DNA from: Strigops habroptila
Taxonomy: Eukaryota; Chordata; Aves; Psittaciformes; Psittacidae
Assembly: GCF_004027225.2 (NCBI RefSeq)
Contig: NC_044290.2
Location: 7,704,906-7,768,905 of the forward strand
DNA: 64,000 nucleotides
Reading direction: 5' to 3'
The notes beneath the pieces were generated by a model that saw nothing but the letters and a program-made list of their open reading frames with translations, ran no database searches and was not told the origin of the DNA. Below, one piece after another: positions 26,591 to 38,500 of the stretch (the stretch's first letter is position 1; each line of letters begins with the position of its first letter). Both the position numbers and the translations under genes were made by a program.

Positions 26591-29034
26591 TTATTGTTGG
26601 ATCTCAAAGCTCCTTTAAGCAGGACTGCTAAAAGTCAGTGATTTGTCAGATGTCAGCCAGAGCCCAGCATTGTCCTTAGTGACGAAAACAACCTGCACCG
26701 AACTATAGATAACCCCTGGCATTAGGCTTTGCATAGAAGAAAGCATGTATGGGAGAGTTCCAGCCATCTTAAACAGGTCCTTCTGTACAAGACAAGCAGA
26801 AAAGGCAGAAACAGTTACTGCTCTGCAGTTGGCATATTTTCCTTCTTCATTGTATGTGCTGTTAAGCTACATAAAGTCCCTACCAAAATCAGTGTGAACT
26901 CCATTAGGCATTCCCTGTTTGTGTAACAGGGATTGTTCAGGAAGGGAGTTCCTGTCCAAACCAGTGATCCTGAGCAGGCATTTTCACCATCCAGCACATG
27001 TGTAATGAGTTGCTCCTTTTGCCTCTCCCTACAACCTCTGATACCTACTTCTACAGGCAATGCAAACACCTATGTTCCTTCCTGTCCCTGCAAGGACTGT
27101 TCAGTGTTCAGCCAGAACAAACATGGACCATAACAGAGCAGGAACAGAGTTTAGGTTTGCTGCTTACTAGCCTGGTTCCACAAAGACTGCTTCGTGCTGA
27201 AATTCAGCAGTGGTTTTCAGAAAGCATCAGTGCACAGCCAAGGATTATGATTCTTCCAAGCTGAGAGGTCAAAAGTATAGTTGAGCTCTGAATTTCATGC
27301 GTCTTTTCGAGCAGAGCTGTGTGTACAATTTAGCAGACTCTCTGCTCACAAGATCAGAAGTAGGGAGTGCACACACGTGAATGGCATTGGAAGGAAAAAT
27401 GTAGAAAAGATGGAAGAACTCTTGCTCCTTTTCAGAACTAACCACATTAGTAAGCAACAGACTTGGTGTAATGGTTTTGTATGGGAAGACCTCTGACATA
27501 TTGATCATGGTGGAAAAAGCAATTCTTGGAGGCTCTTCCTCACAGCTGTCTTCAGAACAAACAGTTCAAATAATTTTGATACTCTTCTACTGCATTAAAT
27601 ATTTCAGTAAAAAAAAAAATCCTGTGTTGCTGATATTGGTGTACCATTACCCAGCGATAGCTGTGGTGAAAATCCCAGTACGGACAAGCTGAAATTTCCA
27701 GTTTGCCTACAGGACACATGCTGTCTGTTAGAGTGAGCACACGCAGCGCATCCAAAACTATTCTCTGCTTTTAGAAACACCAGTGGGATTCCTGCTGTGT
27801 ATAAACTGTATCTTTTAGACATACTGAGAATTGTCTCACACAGCATTAAATCACTAGTAGCTGCATGGTCTTGCAAATGCCAGTACTCCAGCTCCCTGGG
27901 TAAAATGTACTGCACAGGAATGTTTGCCAAAAACATCAGTGTGGAGATGCAGCCAAAGCAGTGGGTGTATTTTGCGGTTTACAGCTGTTCTGAACAGAGA
28001 TTCAGACATTTTAACCTTAAGTTTCAGAGGAGCAACCAGCAATAGCTTTACCCTGCTCCACCCTGATACAGGGCGCACACCTTCTGCAGTTTCTCTCCTT
28101 ACTGAACTTAATTACAGTGATCTCAGGCTCTATGACAAGTCGCTGTACAACCTGGTTGGTTTATATACATGCTGCAAAACCAAGTGAACTGCAATGCAAA
28201 GTAAGAGCCTGAACTCCATGAGAAATGTGTGTGATTCCCCTGCTCCACGTTACTTGAAGCTTAACATGACACAGAGGTGGCAGTGCCATAAATCTCCATT
28301 TAGGTAACGTGTATTAACCTATTAGCATCAGCCATGCAGCAGCCCCATAGGTCAGAGCCATGGGCACTGCACGGCAGTACCTAACCGTGCACAATTGTGG
28401 TGGAAATAAAAGGAATCCGAATACTTTCTTCCTTAGAAGAGGGCTCAATCCAAACACAAGCAGACTGTGTTTCTGTGTTCAGGTTGAGAAACTGGATGTG
28501 CATTTGCCTCCTTTAGCAACAGGGAAAGATATTCTTCAGCTTTCATTGAGTTACAGCTTTTAAATCTGCATTTATTTGTTTATTAACTGGCAGGTATGGA
28601 GCTGATTCTTTCCATTTAACAAGTTGGCAAAATTTCCTTCACTCTGACAGCAGGAAAATCACTGCCTTTCACATGGGTCTTCAGTATGTTTCCATAGCTT
28701 TGTCTCCACTATTGGAAAGAGGGTTTGTTTGGTGTTTTTTTAACTTCCTAGCTCTGAGGCAATTAGTGTGTAGTAAAATCTAGAGCTGCTGGGAATTTTT
28801 TCCATCAAAACACTTCTGATAATCAAATACTGTTTTTTCAAAATCAAAGCTGTTCCTGGGAATCTGTTTTCATTCAAATCTAGTTTCATTCAATTGTCAA
28901 TGAAACCTAATGATTTTTTGGCTTTGAATCATTTTTGGATCGACTTGTATGAGAAACGTACTTTGAACTGTCCTTTAGTTAAGAAAAACACAGAAGCACT
29001 AGGGAAATCCTAACATGGGCAAACCTCTTTGTCA
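26591..29034. other. intergenic, nothing recognised
   Basis: Several overlapping short open frames (up to about 110 codons) occur on both strands, but none has a recognisable family, splice context or codon pattern. No RNA gene is visible. Confidence 0.5.
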
Positions 29035-29111
29035 TTTCTGATATGATACTAACACATGAAAAAAACCCACAAAATGGCTCATTCTGAAGAAGATTGTACC
29101 ATAAATTGCGT
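29035..29111 (+). repeat. 75-77 bp dispersed direct repeat, copy A
   Basis: The core starts TTTCTGATATGATACTAACA and ends CCATAAATTGCGT. The same sequence, in the same orientation, occurs 3.98 kb to the right (33,016-33,090). The two copies are identical over the first 25 bases and over the last roughly 43 bases, and differ only by small changes in the short A-rich middle. Flanking sequence shows no similarity, so the unit is sharply bounded. I do not recognise the family. A short (AAAC)n tract follows at about 29,127-29,150. Confidence 0.85.
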
Positions 29112-30040
29112 ATGTGTGTTCAGTTTAAACAAACAAACAAAACAAACTCTGTAACATTTCCTTCCCTAGCAGAAAAATGCCAAAACAGAGACAGGGAACC
29201 TGTATCAAAATGACTCTCTTTAATAACCAATTGCCTACTGAAAAACTGTTTCCCCAGTTCAACTAAGAGCCTCTGTACACCACCACCATACGTGAGACTT
29301 GGATAAAGACTCCTGTGGAACAGCATAACTGAGGGGTAGCTCAAAATCATGGCTGCTTCTTGCTTTCCTTCAAATACTGACCTTCGTAGCTTTTCAGGCC
29401 ATGCCTGGGTTTCCCGCAATGCATTTATTTGACGTGAGCTAACGTTTTTCTGAGCTGCTTTGTCAAGCAATTGAAGTTATTAGTAAAATTATGGCATTTG
29501 TTGTCCCTTATAAGAGTTGAAGTATAGTCTGTTATTTCATGTTTTTTATATGCTCAATTTAAATAACAGTAATTGTTGAGTAACCTTCTAGTTCCATCCT
29601 TTACCTTGGCATCACTAACAACCTAAGGAAATACTCGACGTTCTTTTTAGAGGAAAAGGGAGTAAAATGACCCCAGCAAAATCTATAAACCAAATTAGAA
29701 ACACAGATTTATAAGCTTCTTTACCTTTAAAAACTAGACTGAGCAAAATCTGTTGCTATTGTTATTTTTATCTGAGAAGTCACCATGCGCTACAATACAC
29801 TACATGGTACTATGTACACTGCTCACTTCACTTTGAAACACCTAAACATCCATGAGTCATTTGTTTAATCATTTCTGAGTTTTCATGCCAAGCACCTGCC
29901 TTTTAATTTGCTACGACCAACCTGAAACATCTGTCAATTTTTTCTCCATGAATTAATAATGCTATAATTAAAATCCAGCAGAGAGCTCAGCTGAGACTCC
30001 TGGTTAATTAGGACAGGAGGTAGCCATGTGAGCAGCATGG
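29112..30040. other. intergenic, low-complexity AAAC tract
   Basis: Apart from the (AAAC)n-like tract at about 29,127-29,150 nothing is recognised. The longest open frame (minus strand, 116 codons) has no family resemblance. Confidence 0.45.
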
Positions 30041-30125
30041 CATTACAATAGTTGGAGAAGGCTTGGATTTGAACCAGGGCTCTGTGGGTGACACGGACCT
30101 ACCAGTCCATGATTTAATGCTGAAG
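30040..30125 (+). repeat. possible ancient MIR-like fragment
   Basis: 'ggcttggatttgaaccaggg' followed by 'ctctgtgggtgacacgg' resembles the 'gttcgaatcccggctctg' part of MIR-like repeats and their relatives. Only a short stretch is alignable by eye, so this is weak. Confidence 0.25.
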
Positions 30126-30491
30126 CTTTGGGATATTTGTTCCAGTAGCCACTATGGCTGTTTGTGGGCAGTCAAATATTGCAGAAAATACTTAATCAGA
30201 AGCAATGCCTGAAAACTATTTTCTTTAAATGTGTATTTTTAAAGGATCTGGTTTTAGTTGTTGCTATTCTCCAAATACAAAGAAAATGACAAGGAACAGT
30301 GCTGAACTAAGCTCTTGCCTAGAGCTGTTTTGCACTTCAAGTGGGAGTGTCATGAAGAGAAAAATTACCTTCTTGGTAAAGGCCATACCTGCTGCTAATG
30401 TGCAAGGATTCTGGTTTCTTCCAGGAGTGCTTTCTACACTGATAATTGCAATGGTGTCCAAATAATCAAGATTGTTCCTGGCACTGAAAGC

Positions 30492-30512
30492 ATCAGCTTG
30501 ATTCAAGCTGAT
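30492..30512. repeat. 10-bp arms, 1-base centre palindrome
   Basis: ATCAGCTTGA, one T, then TCAAGCTGAT form a perfect 21-base inverted repeat. It resembles a dimeric transcription-factor site as much as a chance palindrome; no gene lies close by. Confidence 0.65.
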
Positions 30513-33015
30513 GTAGGTTGATTCCTGCAGCTTTTGAAAGGATCCTTATATCACAGACTTGATATGTAAGGATTTGGGAATTGGTTTTTTGTTTTTTGTT
30601 TTGTTTTGAAACAGGAGAGAAAACTATTTGTTGTTATATCACAACACACCTATAGATGAAAACCTCACCACTTGTACTTTTTTAATTTTAAAAACTGCAC
30701 CAATGTCCCAGAATTTTTCAAGGTTGTTGGCAGTTGGTTGTTGGTTGAAGGCAAAGGAATATGTATTGCAGCTAAGAGGGAGATATGAAAGATTTTTATC
30801 ATGCACTTAATTTGAAAACAAAATTAAACTAAGCTTGTATCACACAGTGATGTATACCACATGTAATCTGAATGTTCTGCTGTGTACCACAGATTAAAAA
30901 GTGTCATGGTAACTCAGAAGGCATTCCTGGTTTAATTGGACAACTCTGTTTTACAGCTGTCCAAATTCACAAGGGATCTCCTACGAAATAAAGTTCTTTA
31001 AATAGCTTTAATATAAAGAGACATTTCGCCAATTCATATATTCCTCATTGTCAGCTTAAATGTGACCCAGTTATTTGCCATCTTCCTTTGCAGACAAGAT
31101 GATAGAAAAGTTCTCAATTTCTCATATGCTAGTTTGCTGTAAATCTGAATTACTCAGTTCATACCTTATTTTCCATTTTGAGCATGCTCTTTATGCAGCA
31201 GTATATATATATAGCAGCCACATCCCATTCATGAGAAAACTAGCTACAATTCCTGCCAGTTAAGATTCAGGCAGGGTTTTTTATTTCTTCATAAGTTTTC
31301 CTGTGAGATTCAAGCAGAGGATTCTGCCTTCAGTGGATAAGGTATATTTAATAATTAACCTCATACAGGAAAATTGAGTCAAGACTCGCAGTATTCTGCA
31401 GTATAATAATGATTTCATCATTTCTTTATAGATCTGGAATCCATTGCAGGAAAATATGCCTCTGGAGAGAAGCTGGGGGAACTGAATGATGCATCTTTGT
31501 CTCTGACAAGGTGAACTTGAGAAAAGGCTTTGATAAGTTTCCTAAATGTACAACAAAATATTTATCTCCAGCTTTGATCCAGGGAAAATGGAGGATTGTT
31601 TCCTGAAAGGAAAGGGAGGAGAGGCAGGAAAGCTTTTGGATTACCACTGCAGCATGAGGGTAGAATCCCAGAGGGAGGTAATGTGTAATATCTTACTTAA
31701 ACAAAAAAAAGTTAATAGATGTAAAATACTTGTTTCTGAAAGACTTTACACTCAGCCTTATGGAAAACAAGGTACACATGGTTTTAGTTCCAAATCAGCT
31801 GTGGCTCCCATAGTGTATTATAAAAAAAATATTTTTCACTTGGAATTCTCAGTGTTTTAGAAGAGGGAGAAATACAGATTTGTCCAAGTTCATATGGAAG
31901 TTCCAAAGCAGTGACAGTGCTGAGGGTGTATGCTCCAGGAAATGCAGCATAAAACAGAGTGTGAGACAACCTGACTGTCATCCCCTTGTCAGTCCTGAGA
32001 AGCACCCCATCCCTTACACTCTCCTGCCCTTTGAGAGCTTTGCATTGCATATACAATTATTTTTTAACATTTCAAATGACACGAGAGCATTATAACGCTA
32101 AAGAGCTGCATCTGAGCCACATTGTGTATATGAGGAAAGCCAACATGGCTGATAGGGAATTGCCTTTTTCCATAAACCATCCTTCACTTGGAGTAGCCAC
32201 CGCAGGAAAACCGAGGAGATTCGTTGAACCAGATTGCCCTCTGCAGGCCGCAGACACCTCCGTCCTTCGCTAATACTCATTCCCCTTTTCTACACAGGCA
32301 AATTAAATACACTGTTAACACAATAGGATTTGGATTTATATACATATTCTCTTTTTTTTAAATAAATTAGTAATTACTTACATAGATATTTGGGGACAGC
32401 TTTGTATTCTTAGTGAGACTGGGTCCCAAACAGTAATTTACTTTGCTTGAGTAGCTCCTGATTAGATTTGCTGTTATCTGAAGGCAGTGAGCTAATGGAG
32501 ATGGTGCAGAAGGGATTTGATTTAGCCCTCTAGCTATTTGTTCAAGTTGAGCTACCAGCACAGGCCATAACTAGCATATGGTCTAATGAGATACAGTGAG
32601 AATCCTGTGGATAGTGTCTTTGTTGTATGGATAACAAGGGAGAATCACACTAAAATGGACTACTTCTTACCTGGTAAAAATTGTGAGAGTAAATGCAGAT
32701 CTTGGGAGATGGGAGGAGGCAGTACTCACCTAATCTCTGCTGAATAATGATCTTTTAAGAATCTCTCTTGTTTTCAAACTAAACCTAAAGTCATGACCAT
32801 GGTTTATGATTTTCATATAACAGCAGGTACAAGTCAATATCATAAATCAGTTTATGAACATGACAGCTGTTTTAAGTATTTCACTTGATGTGTTACATGT
32901 GTGATTCCTTGAAAATAGGACTGAAGACGAAATAAGGTAAAGGTGTGATTTTTAAAAATCTAAATTAATGATACGTAACTCTGAACTTTAAAACTTGCAA
33001 AATTAGATTGAAATT
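30513..33015. other. intergenic, nothing recognised
   Basis: AT-rich DNA with a short TA-rich run at about 31,200-31,213. Open frames are short and overlapping on both strands; no coding or RNA signal is supported. Confidence 0.45.
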
Positions 33016-33090
33016 TTTCTGATATGATACTAACACATGTAAAAACCGCAAAATGGCTCATTCTGAAGAAGATTGTACCATAAATTGCGT
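33016..33090 (+). repeat. 75-77 bp dispersed direct repeat, copy B
   Basis: Second copy of the unit at 29,035-29,111, same orientation. It is immediately followed by a local duplication in which GTGTCATAATTAGG appears twice (about 33,089-33,125). That indicates slippage or rearrangement at the right boundary of this copy. Confidence 0.85.
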
Positions 33091-33125
33091 GTCATAATTA
33101 GGGTGTCATTGGTGTCATAATTAGG

Positions 33126-35159
33126 GATGTGATTTTATATTTGTAACTGACATAGCAACATTAACAAAACCTCTAGTACAAATAAAAGTACATTGACAAG
33201 CTTGCCTGTGTTGGTCTAATACGTTAGCTCAAGAGGCAGACATAAACTATGCCACTAAACACTTTTGTCTCAAAACATATTGCAAAGAGAAATTATTTAG
33301 CTGCTTCTTTCTTTTTATAACACATTATGTGTGCTTGCGAAAGACGGAAAATGTCCCTTAGTAGTAATAATTAAGCATAATTCTATATCTGTAATAATAG
33401 TAAAATTGCAAGGACTCTCCTGGGACTCTTTGACCCCCAACTCATAAATACTAAGGACTCCAGTCCAGGGAAAGCTGAACGGGCAGGCAGGCTTGTTTCA
33501 AGCAGAACCTGAAACCCTCTAGGAGTTAATAGATCGAGACTAGTAGCTGATTTCAATGAGTAACTTTAATAAGTAAATTCCAATGAAAAAAGGCTTAATC
33601 AGATTTTTTTTCCTCTGAGTAGCTCAATAAAATATGCTCTCTGGAACAAGATCTGACTCACATTGCAGGTTTAACAAGGGCTAATTTAAATAGGTCCTTT
33701 TTTCAGTTTTGGTGTTAAAGAGAAAATTAAATAAATACCAAACTTTAGAGAATGTCTTTCAAAATTCTGGAACCACGAATAAACAAACTCCCATTTTGAC
33801 AGATGGTGTCTGGCTTATAACCAAATGACAAGACAATCAGAAGTATGGAAAATTGAGATGCATTACTTAGAATGGGACCTCACCAAGCTGTGTGATGAAC
33901 TCCACCCATTTACTATAGAAAGAGTAAGAAAAAAAGTCTCAGCTCCTACATTCATTGTACTTAATCAACTTGCCTAAAAGTTCTTGTAACAACTTGCTTT
34001 TGTAGAGATACTTGCAGGTACACAAAAAACTTACGTTCTTCTCCAGCCTTTCTGTTAAAGCCATCCAGTAGATGGGGCCATGGAGTTATACAAAATGCAG
34101 AAGAAAGTAAAATGAGCTTATCCTAGGAAGAACTCTCATAATCAGTGCAAATAGAGCTTTGTTAATTCATGAAATTCTAACGTCAGGCAAATAATTTATT
34201 TGGTTATATCATGTTCTGACTGTATAACTGATTAAGCTGCACTCAAATGTTAGTTAATATGACTCCACATTTGTTTGATACTGAAATAATTACAACTCTC
34301 AGTCAACAAAAATTACAGCTGAGGTTTTAATTTTCATTCATGCCACATTCACTCCCATGTATTGTACAGGTCTGATATACAGTCAGACTTGAGATGAAGT
34401 GACACAATGGAAAGCATTGACAGTAATTGTAGCAAGAAAGTCCCACATGTGGAAACGCGTATGTGGTAAGAGGAACGTGTTAGTGGGTCCTGCATAATAC
34501 AAAGGATGACTTTATAATTGTAACTTACACGCGCTGTTGGTGGTTGGTTTGTTTGTTTTTTCCCTGCTTCTTCCTGTTAAATCTGGAAACAGAAAAGGAC
34601 ATATGGATTTGAGAAAACATGTATGAATGCTGCAGGAGCAGGGGTCAGTTCCAACGATTTCATGGCAGTGGACGCTGAAGTCTGAAATGTGCCTGAACAC
34701 AGTGTGCTGTATGGTGTAGCCGAAGTTGCCACCCTGACTGTGTTTGCAGTTCTCTTTTAAAATGAATGAATTTTAATCTATTTAACCAGCAAATTGCATC
34801 AGGTATGAGTTTAAAAGTGCACATTCTATTTTGCTGCATTTGAAAACCTGATTTTCTGTGTCTTGTACCCGAAGATCTTAACACCTGTATAAAGTTGATC
34901 CTTTAAGTCAGTTCTGCTATAAAAAGTTGTTCAAAACACTTGTAAAGACAAAATTATCATCAGTCTTCTGTGCCACTGAACAGGTCTGTGGGTGAGTGCT
35001 GCGAGGCTGGTGTGATTTCCCTTTCTGCTCGAGTTAACATCAGTTTCCAAGCCACAGGTGCCAGCAGGAGTCCCTGGGTCCTGGGTGTTCCGGATCTTTG
35101 TCATACAACATGCCCAGTTTCTCCTGGGTTCAGCTATCAAGTCCCATTCAGGGTCCCCA
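33126..35159. other. intergenic upstream of TOM1L1
   Basis: AT-rich sequence that becomes GC-rich abruptly at about 35,160. No coding exon is recognised. Promoter-distal elements of TOM1L1 may lie here but no specific site is convincing. Confidence 0.45.
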
Positions 35160-35475
35160 TCTCCGCCTGAACACCGCCCGAGGAGCCGGGCGAGTAGGGC
35201 GTGGCTCCATCATCCCGTCCGTGCGGCCCCGGGTCAGCAGCGGCCTCGCGGCGCGGTGCGGGGCAGAGCCGGTGCGGTCTCGCAGTGCCGCGGGGCAGAG
35301 CCGGTGCGGTGCTGCCCGCCCGGCCCGCACGTGATCACCAACGAGGAGCCGCGACGGCACCTGGAGGCGGCTCCGCCCCGGTCCCAGGAAGGGAGCGGCC
35401 GGATCCGGCGGGAGGGGACGGGACGGGACGGGGCTGCCGCCCCTCAGAGGCCCCGCGACTCCGCCGGCGGCGGCC
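35160..35475 (+). promoter_or_regulatory. TOM1L1: TOM1L1 CpG-island promoter and 5' UTR
   Basis: GC content and CpG density rise sharply at about 35,160 and stay high to about 35,700, covering exon 1, intron 1 and exon 2. There is no TATA box near the start codon. Visible sites are a CACGTG E-box at 35,328-35,333 in the context GCACGTGATC, a CCGCCCC GC box at about 35,372-35,379, and GGGAC pentamers at 35,414-35,433. A 21-bp unit is directly repeated at 35,258-35,278 and 35,290-35,310. The transcription start is probably dispersed within this island and cannot be fixed from sequence. Confidence 0.7.
35258..35310 (+). repeat. 21-bp direct repeat in the TOM1L1 promoter
   Basis: GCGGGGCAGAGCCGGTGCGGT occurs at 35,258-35,278 and again at 35,290-35,310, 32 bases apart start to start. 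It lies about 170-220 bases upstream of the start codon, inside the CpG island. Confidence 0.8.
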
Positions 35476-35533
35476 ATGGCTTTCGGGAAGGCTCCGAAAG
35501 ACCCTTTCGGCACCGCCGTGGGCAGCCTGGTCG
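35476..35533 (+). CDS. TOM1L1: TOM1L1 exon 1 (start)
   Basis: Encodes residues 1-19 and the first base of codon 20, starting [10 protein letters not shown]. The donor is GTC G|GTGAGT. G at -3 and at +4 give a strong start context. The exon lies inside the CpG island. Confidence 0.95.
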
Positions 35534-38500
35534 GTGAGTAACGAGCGGCCGCCGCGCCCCGCCCGGCTCCGCAGCCCGCCTGAGGGGAGCCGGGGGGCGC
35601 CATTTCCCCCCGTCGCTGCCCGAGCCGTGAGGGGTACGGCGGGACGGAGCCTCCCCGCTCCTCCCGCCCGGCTGAACGGCGGCTCCCCTTGGCCTTTCAG
35701 ACCGGGCGACGCTTGGATCGCTGCAGACGGAGGACTGGGGACAGTTCATGCACATCTGCGACGTGATCAACGCGACAGAGGAGGGGTGAGCGGTGCCGGG
35801 GGGCAGTCCGGTGTCAGAGGGTCCCCCTTCACCTGCGGGCCTGAGAACAGCCGGTTTTCCTCTCGGAGGTAGCACCGGCGTTGCTCGAGGGCAGGGCAAG
35901 ATCGAGCAGGCGGCGTATGATGTGTACATAAAGTTACCCAAAACAAAGTAGCAGCAGGGAGTAGGTATCTTTGGTTGCTAGAGAAGAGTTTTGTCTGTCT
36001 CAATGCCTCTTGCTCAGCTGTCGGGACTTGTAGATTAGACTTGCAGGCTGTTCCCCATAAGCAAGCGCTAGAGAAAGGTGATAACAGGTTTCTCACCAAG
36101 TCTGACGTATTTTGTTTGACCTCTACTGTTTGTCAGGTGAAACGGGTATCCTTGTGCTCTGCAAAACCCAGCCTGAAAAAAGACCTTGAGCATTTGGTTG
36201 CCTACAACACTATTTAAAGCTCCATACTTTTAACTTAATCAGAGTTCCCCACTGTGCAGTGTCTCAGCCAGCTTCTGTCACAGCAGGAGCAAAGCGATGG
36301 GTGGATTGCTGTTCATTGCGATCCATCGTACCAAGGTGTGTGCCCAGGGCAGCTGGGACAGAGGTGGCCTCCTGCACTGATGAATTTGGTCTTATATCTC
36401 AGAACTCCTTGTGACAGCCACTTTCTGGTTTGCTCAGCCACTTTCTGCTCTGTGCTTCCCTGTTCTTACCTGTAGAAGGAAATTTGTTCTCATGTAAGAT
36501 CTACTTTAGTGTTGCATTGCAAGAACTCCCTGTTAGCAGTGGTATGTTTTAACACCAGCTGGAAAACTTTCTTCAGGAGAGTGAGCTGTGCCTAAGATTC
36601 TGCACAGGTGGGGTTTTTTTAAATCAGCTTTTCCTTTCTTTTTTTTTTGGGGGGGGGATTCCACACTCTCACCCATGGCTTTTAGAGCTTGGAAGGTCAG
36701 TAACTCTCTTCTGGTCTTTGCCATAAGCAACAGCACACTTTGACCCTCAGTGTTAGTTTCTATGTGGAGTTTCTATGCAACAGAGCTTTTCAATAAACAT
36801 TTCCTCTCGTGCACAGCTTATGCTTACGGAGGAACTCCTTCCTCCTAGGCAACTACTAGTCACACTCTGTAACAGGATACTAAGAACAGCAGAACTGCTG
36901 TGTCTAATTAGGCAAATGGTTATTTTAATGCAATATCCAGCTCCTGACCAGATGCTCCAGATGTTTCAGTGAGAGAAGCAAAGAAGCAGGAGTGGAATAA
37001 TAGTAGTACAGCTTTCTGCAAGGGAAGTTTTCTTCTCTGCTCTCATGTTCCCATCCATCACTTGATGCTCTACTGACACGGCTGGGTATGACATAGGATT
37101 AAGAAAAACAGATGTATCTCTTTTTTTCTGATGAAGTACAACAACATTTCAAACTGAAAAATGCAGTAATGGTAAATACCCATTTAATTTTATTTGGTTT
37201 GAAACGTTTTCAACAAAGATTTCTTTTTTTCTTATTGAAACACTGTAGTTGTGCCTATTGCTCCATCTTAAATTCTAGAGAGATCCTAAAGAGACTGTAA
37301 GACATCTTGTTTTTGTTGATCATGAGCATTGAGCTGGCCCTAATAATTGTACACTATACATAGCCCATATTAATTAGGCAAAACTGTTTCCCACATGTGA
37401 TAAGCTTGATACCATTTTCCACCCTTTTCCTCCTACATAGATAGTTAAAAGATATGGGGTGTATATATATAGACATCAAAATGACTGGGCTAGAAACACC
37501 ACTGTTTCTGGGGTGGAATGAGTTGTCCATCCGTACACGGTAATTACTCAGATGAGTTAAAAGCATCCTGCAATTATAAGATTGGAGTTAGCCAAGACAC
37601 CCCTACTCCTGACAGCACTCCCAGGAGAGTGTTGTTTAATTGCATCATAGATGAAAAATAGGTACCAGTCAACTCTCAATACAGTTGGCAATTGTTATTC
37701 CCTTTCATAGCAATAAAAGCTGGAAAAGTAAATCTGTTGCAAAACAGTGAAATAATATAATTTTGGAGGAGACTTTGCAGAGGAGAATAACTTCATTTCT
37801 CTGCACAAGCCTCTGGAGTAATGCAGAGTCTGCAGTAACAAACCTGATTCACTGCTTTGTTACTCTAGCTCAATGCTGAAGTGATTTTGCTGGAATCAGT
37901 GGGGTAATTGCTCTAGTTTTATGTGGGTGTAAATTCAGGGATGAATTTGGTCTTGTATCTCAGGCTGGTATTTTTGGCTCTTGGATGAAGTTATGAACTA
38001 GAAAAGCAGTCTGACTTCACTGGTAACTTTTTCTACTTAATTTGTCACAGGCCTAAAGATGCAGTTAAAGCGCTAAAGAAAAAGCTTTCAAAAAACTGTA
38101 ACCATAAGGAGATCAGGCTTACCCTGTCTGTAAGTACAGCTGTATTTATATTAATTAGATACTAAGAAGGCAAACATTTTAAACGATAAGGTGGCATGCA
38201 AATTATCACTGACACAACTCCCCAGGATGTTTTCTGTCTTTGTTGTTTTTGTGTGCAGCACTACCACAGTGCAGATCAGATGGTCTGCTGGCATTCCAGA
38301 GAGTCCTGGATGATGCAGATTCATGGATTTATTGTTGCATTTTGGTTTTTTTTTTAAACTTGTACTACACAAAAGTAGCATAGTTCTTATTTACTCTAGT
38401 GGCTGTCCCCTCTGGGAGTGCCCCGCCTGTTTGTGAAAGATGTGGAGGTTGGGTTATTGCATAAAAGCTACATTTGACCATTCTATTACTCTCCTTGTGA

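Noticed and set aside
29044..29062. TACTAACA inside the 75-bp repeat as a branch-point signal
   Set aside because: The match is to the yeast consensus, no acceptor follows at the right distance and no exon is nearby.
35201..35872. 223-codon plus-strand frame through the CpG island
   Set aside because: It runs through the 5' UTR, exon 1 in another frame, intron 1 and exon 2; GC-rich DNA lacks stop codons. It is a shadow of TOM1L1.
36254..36475. 73-codon frame in TOM1L1 intron 2 as an alternative exon
   Set aside because: No in-phase splice sites to exons 2 or 3 and no homology.
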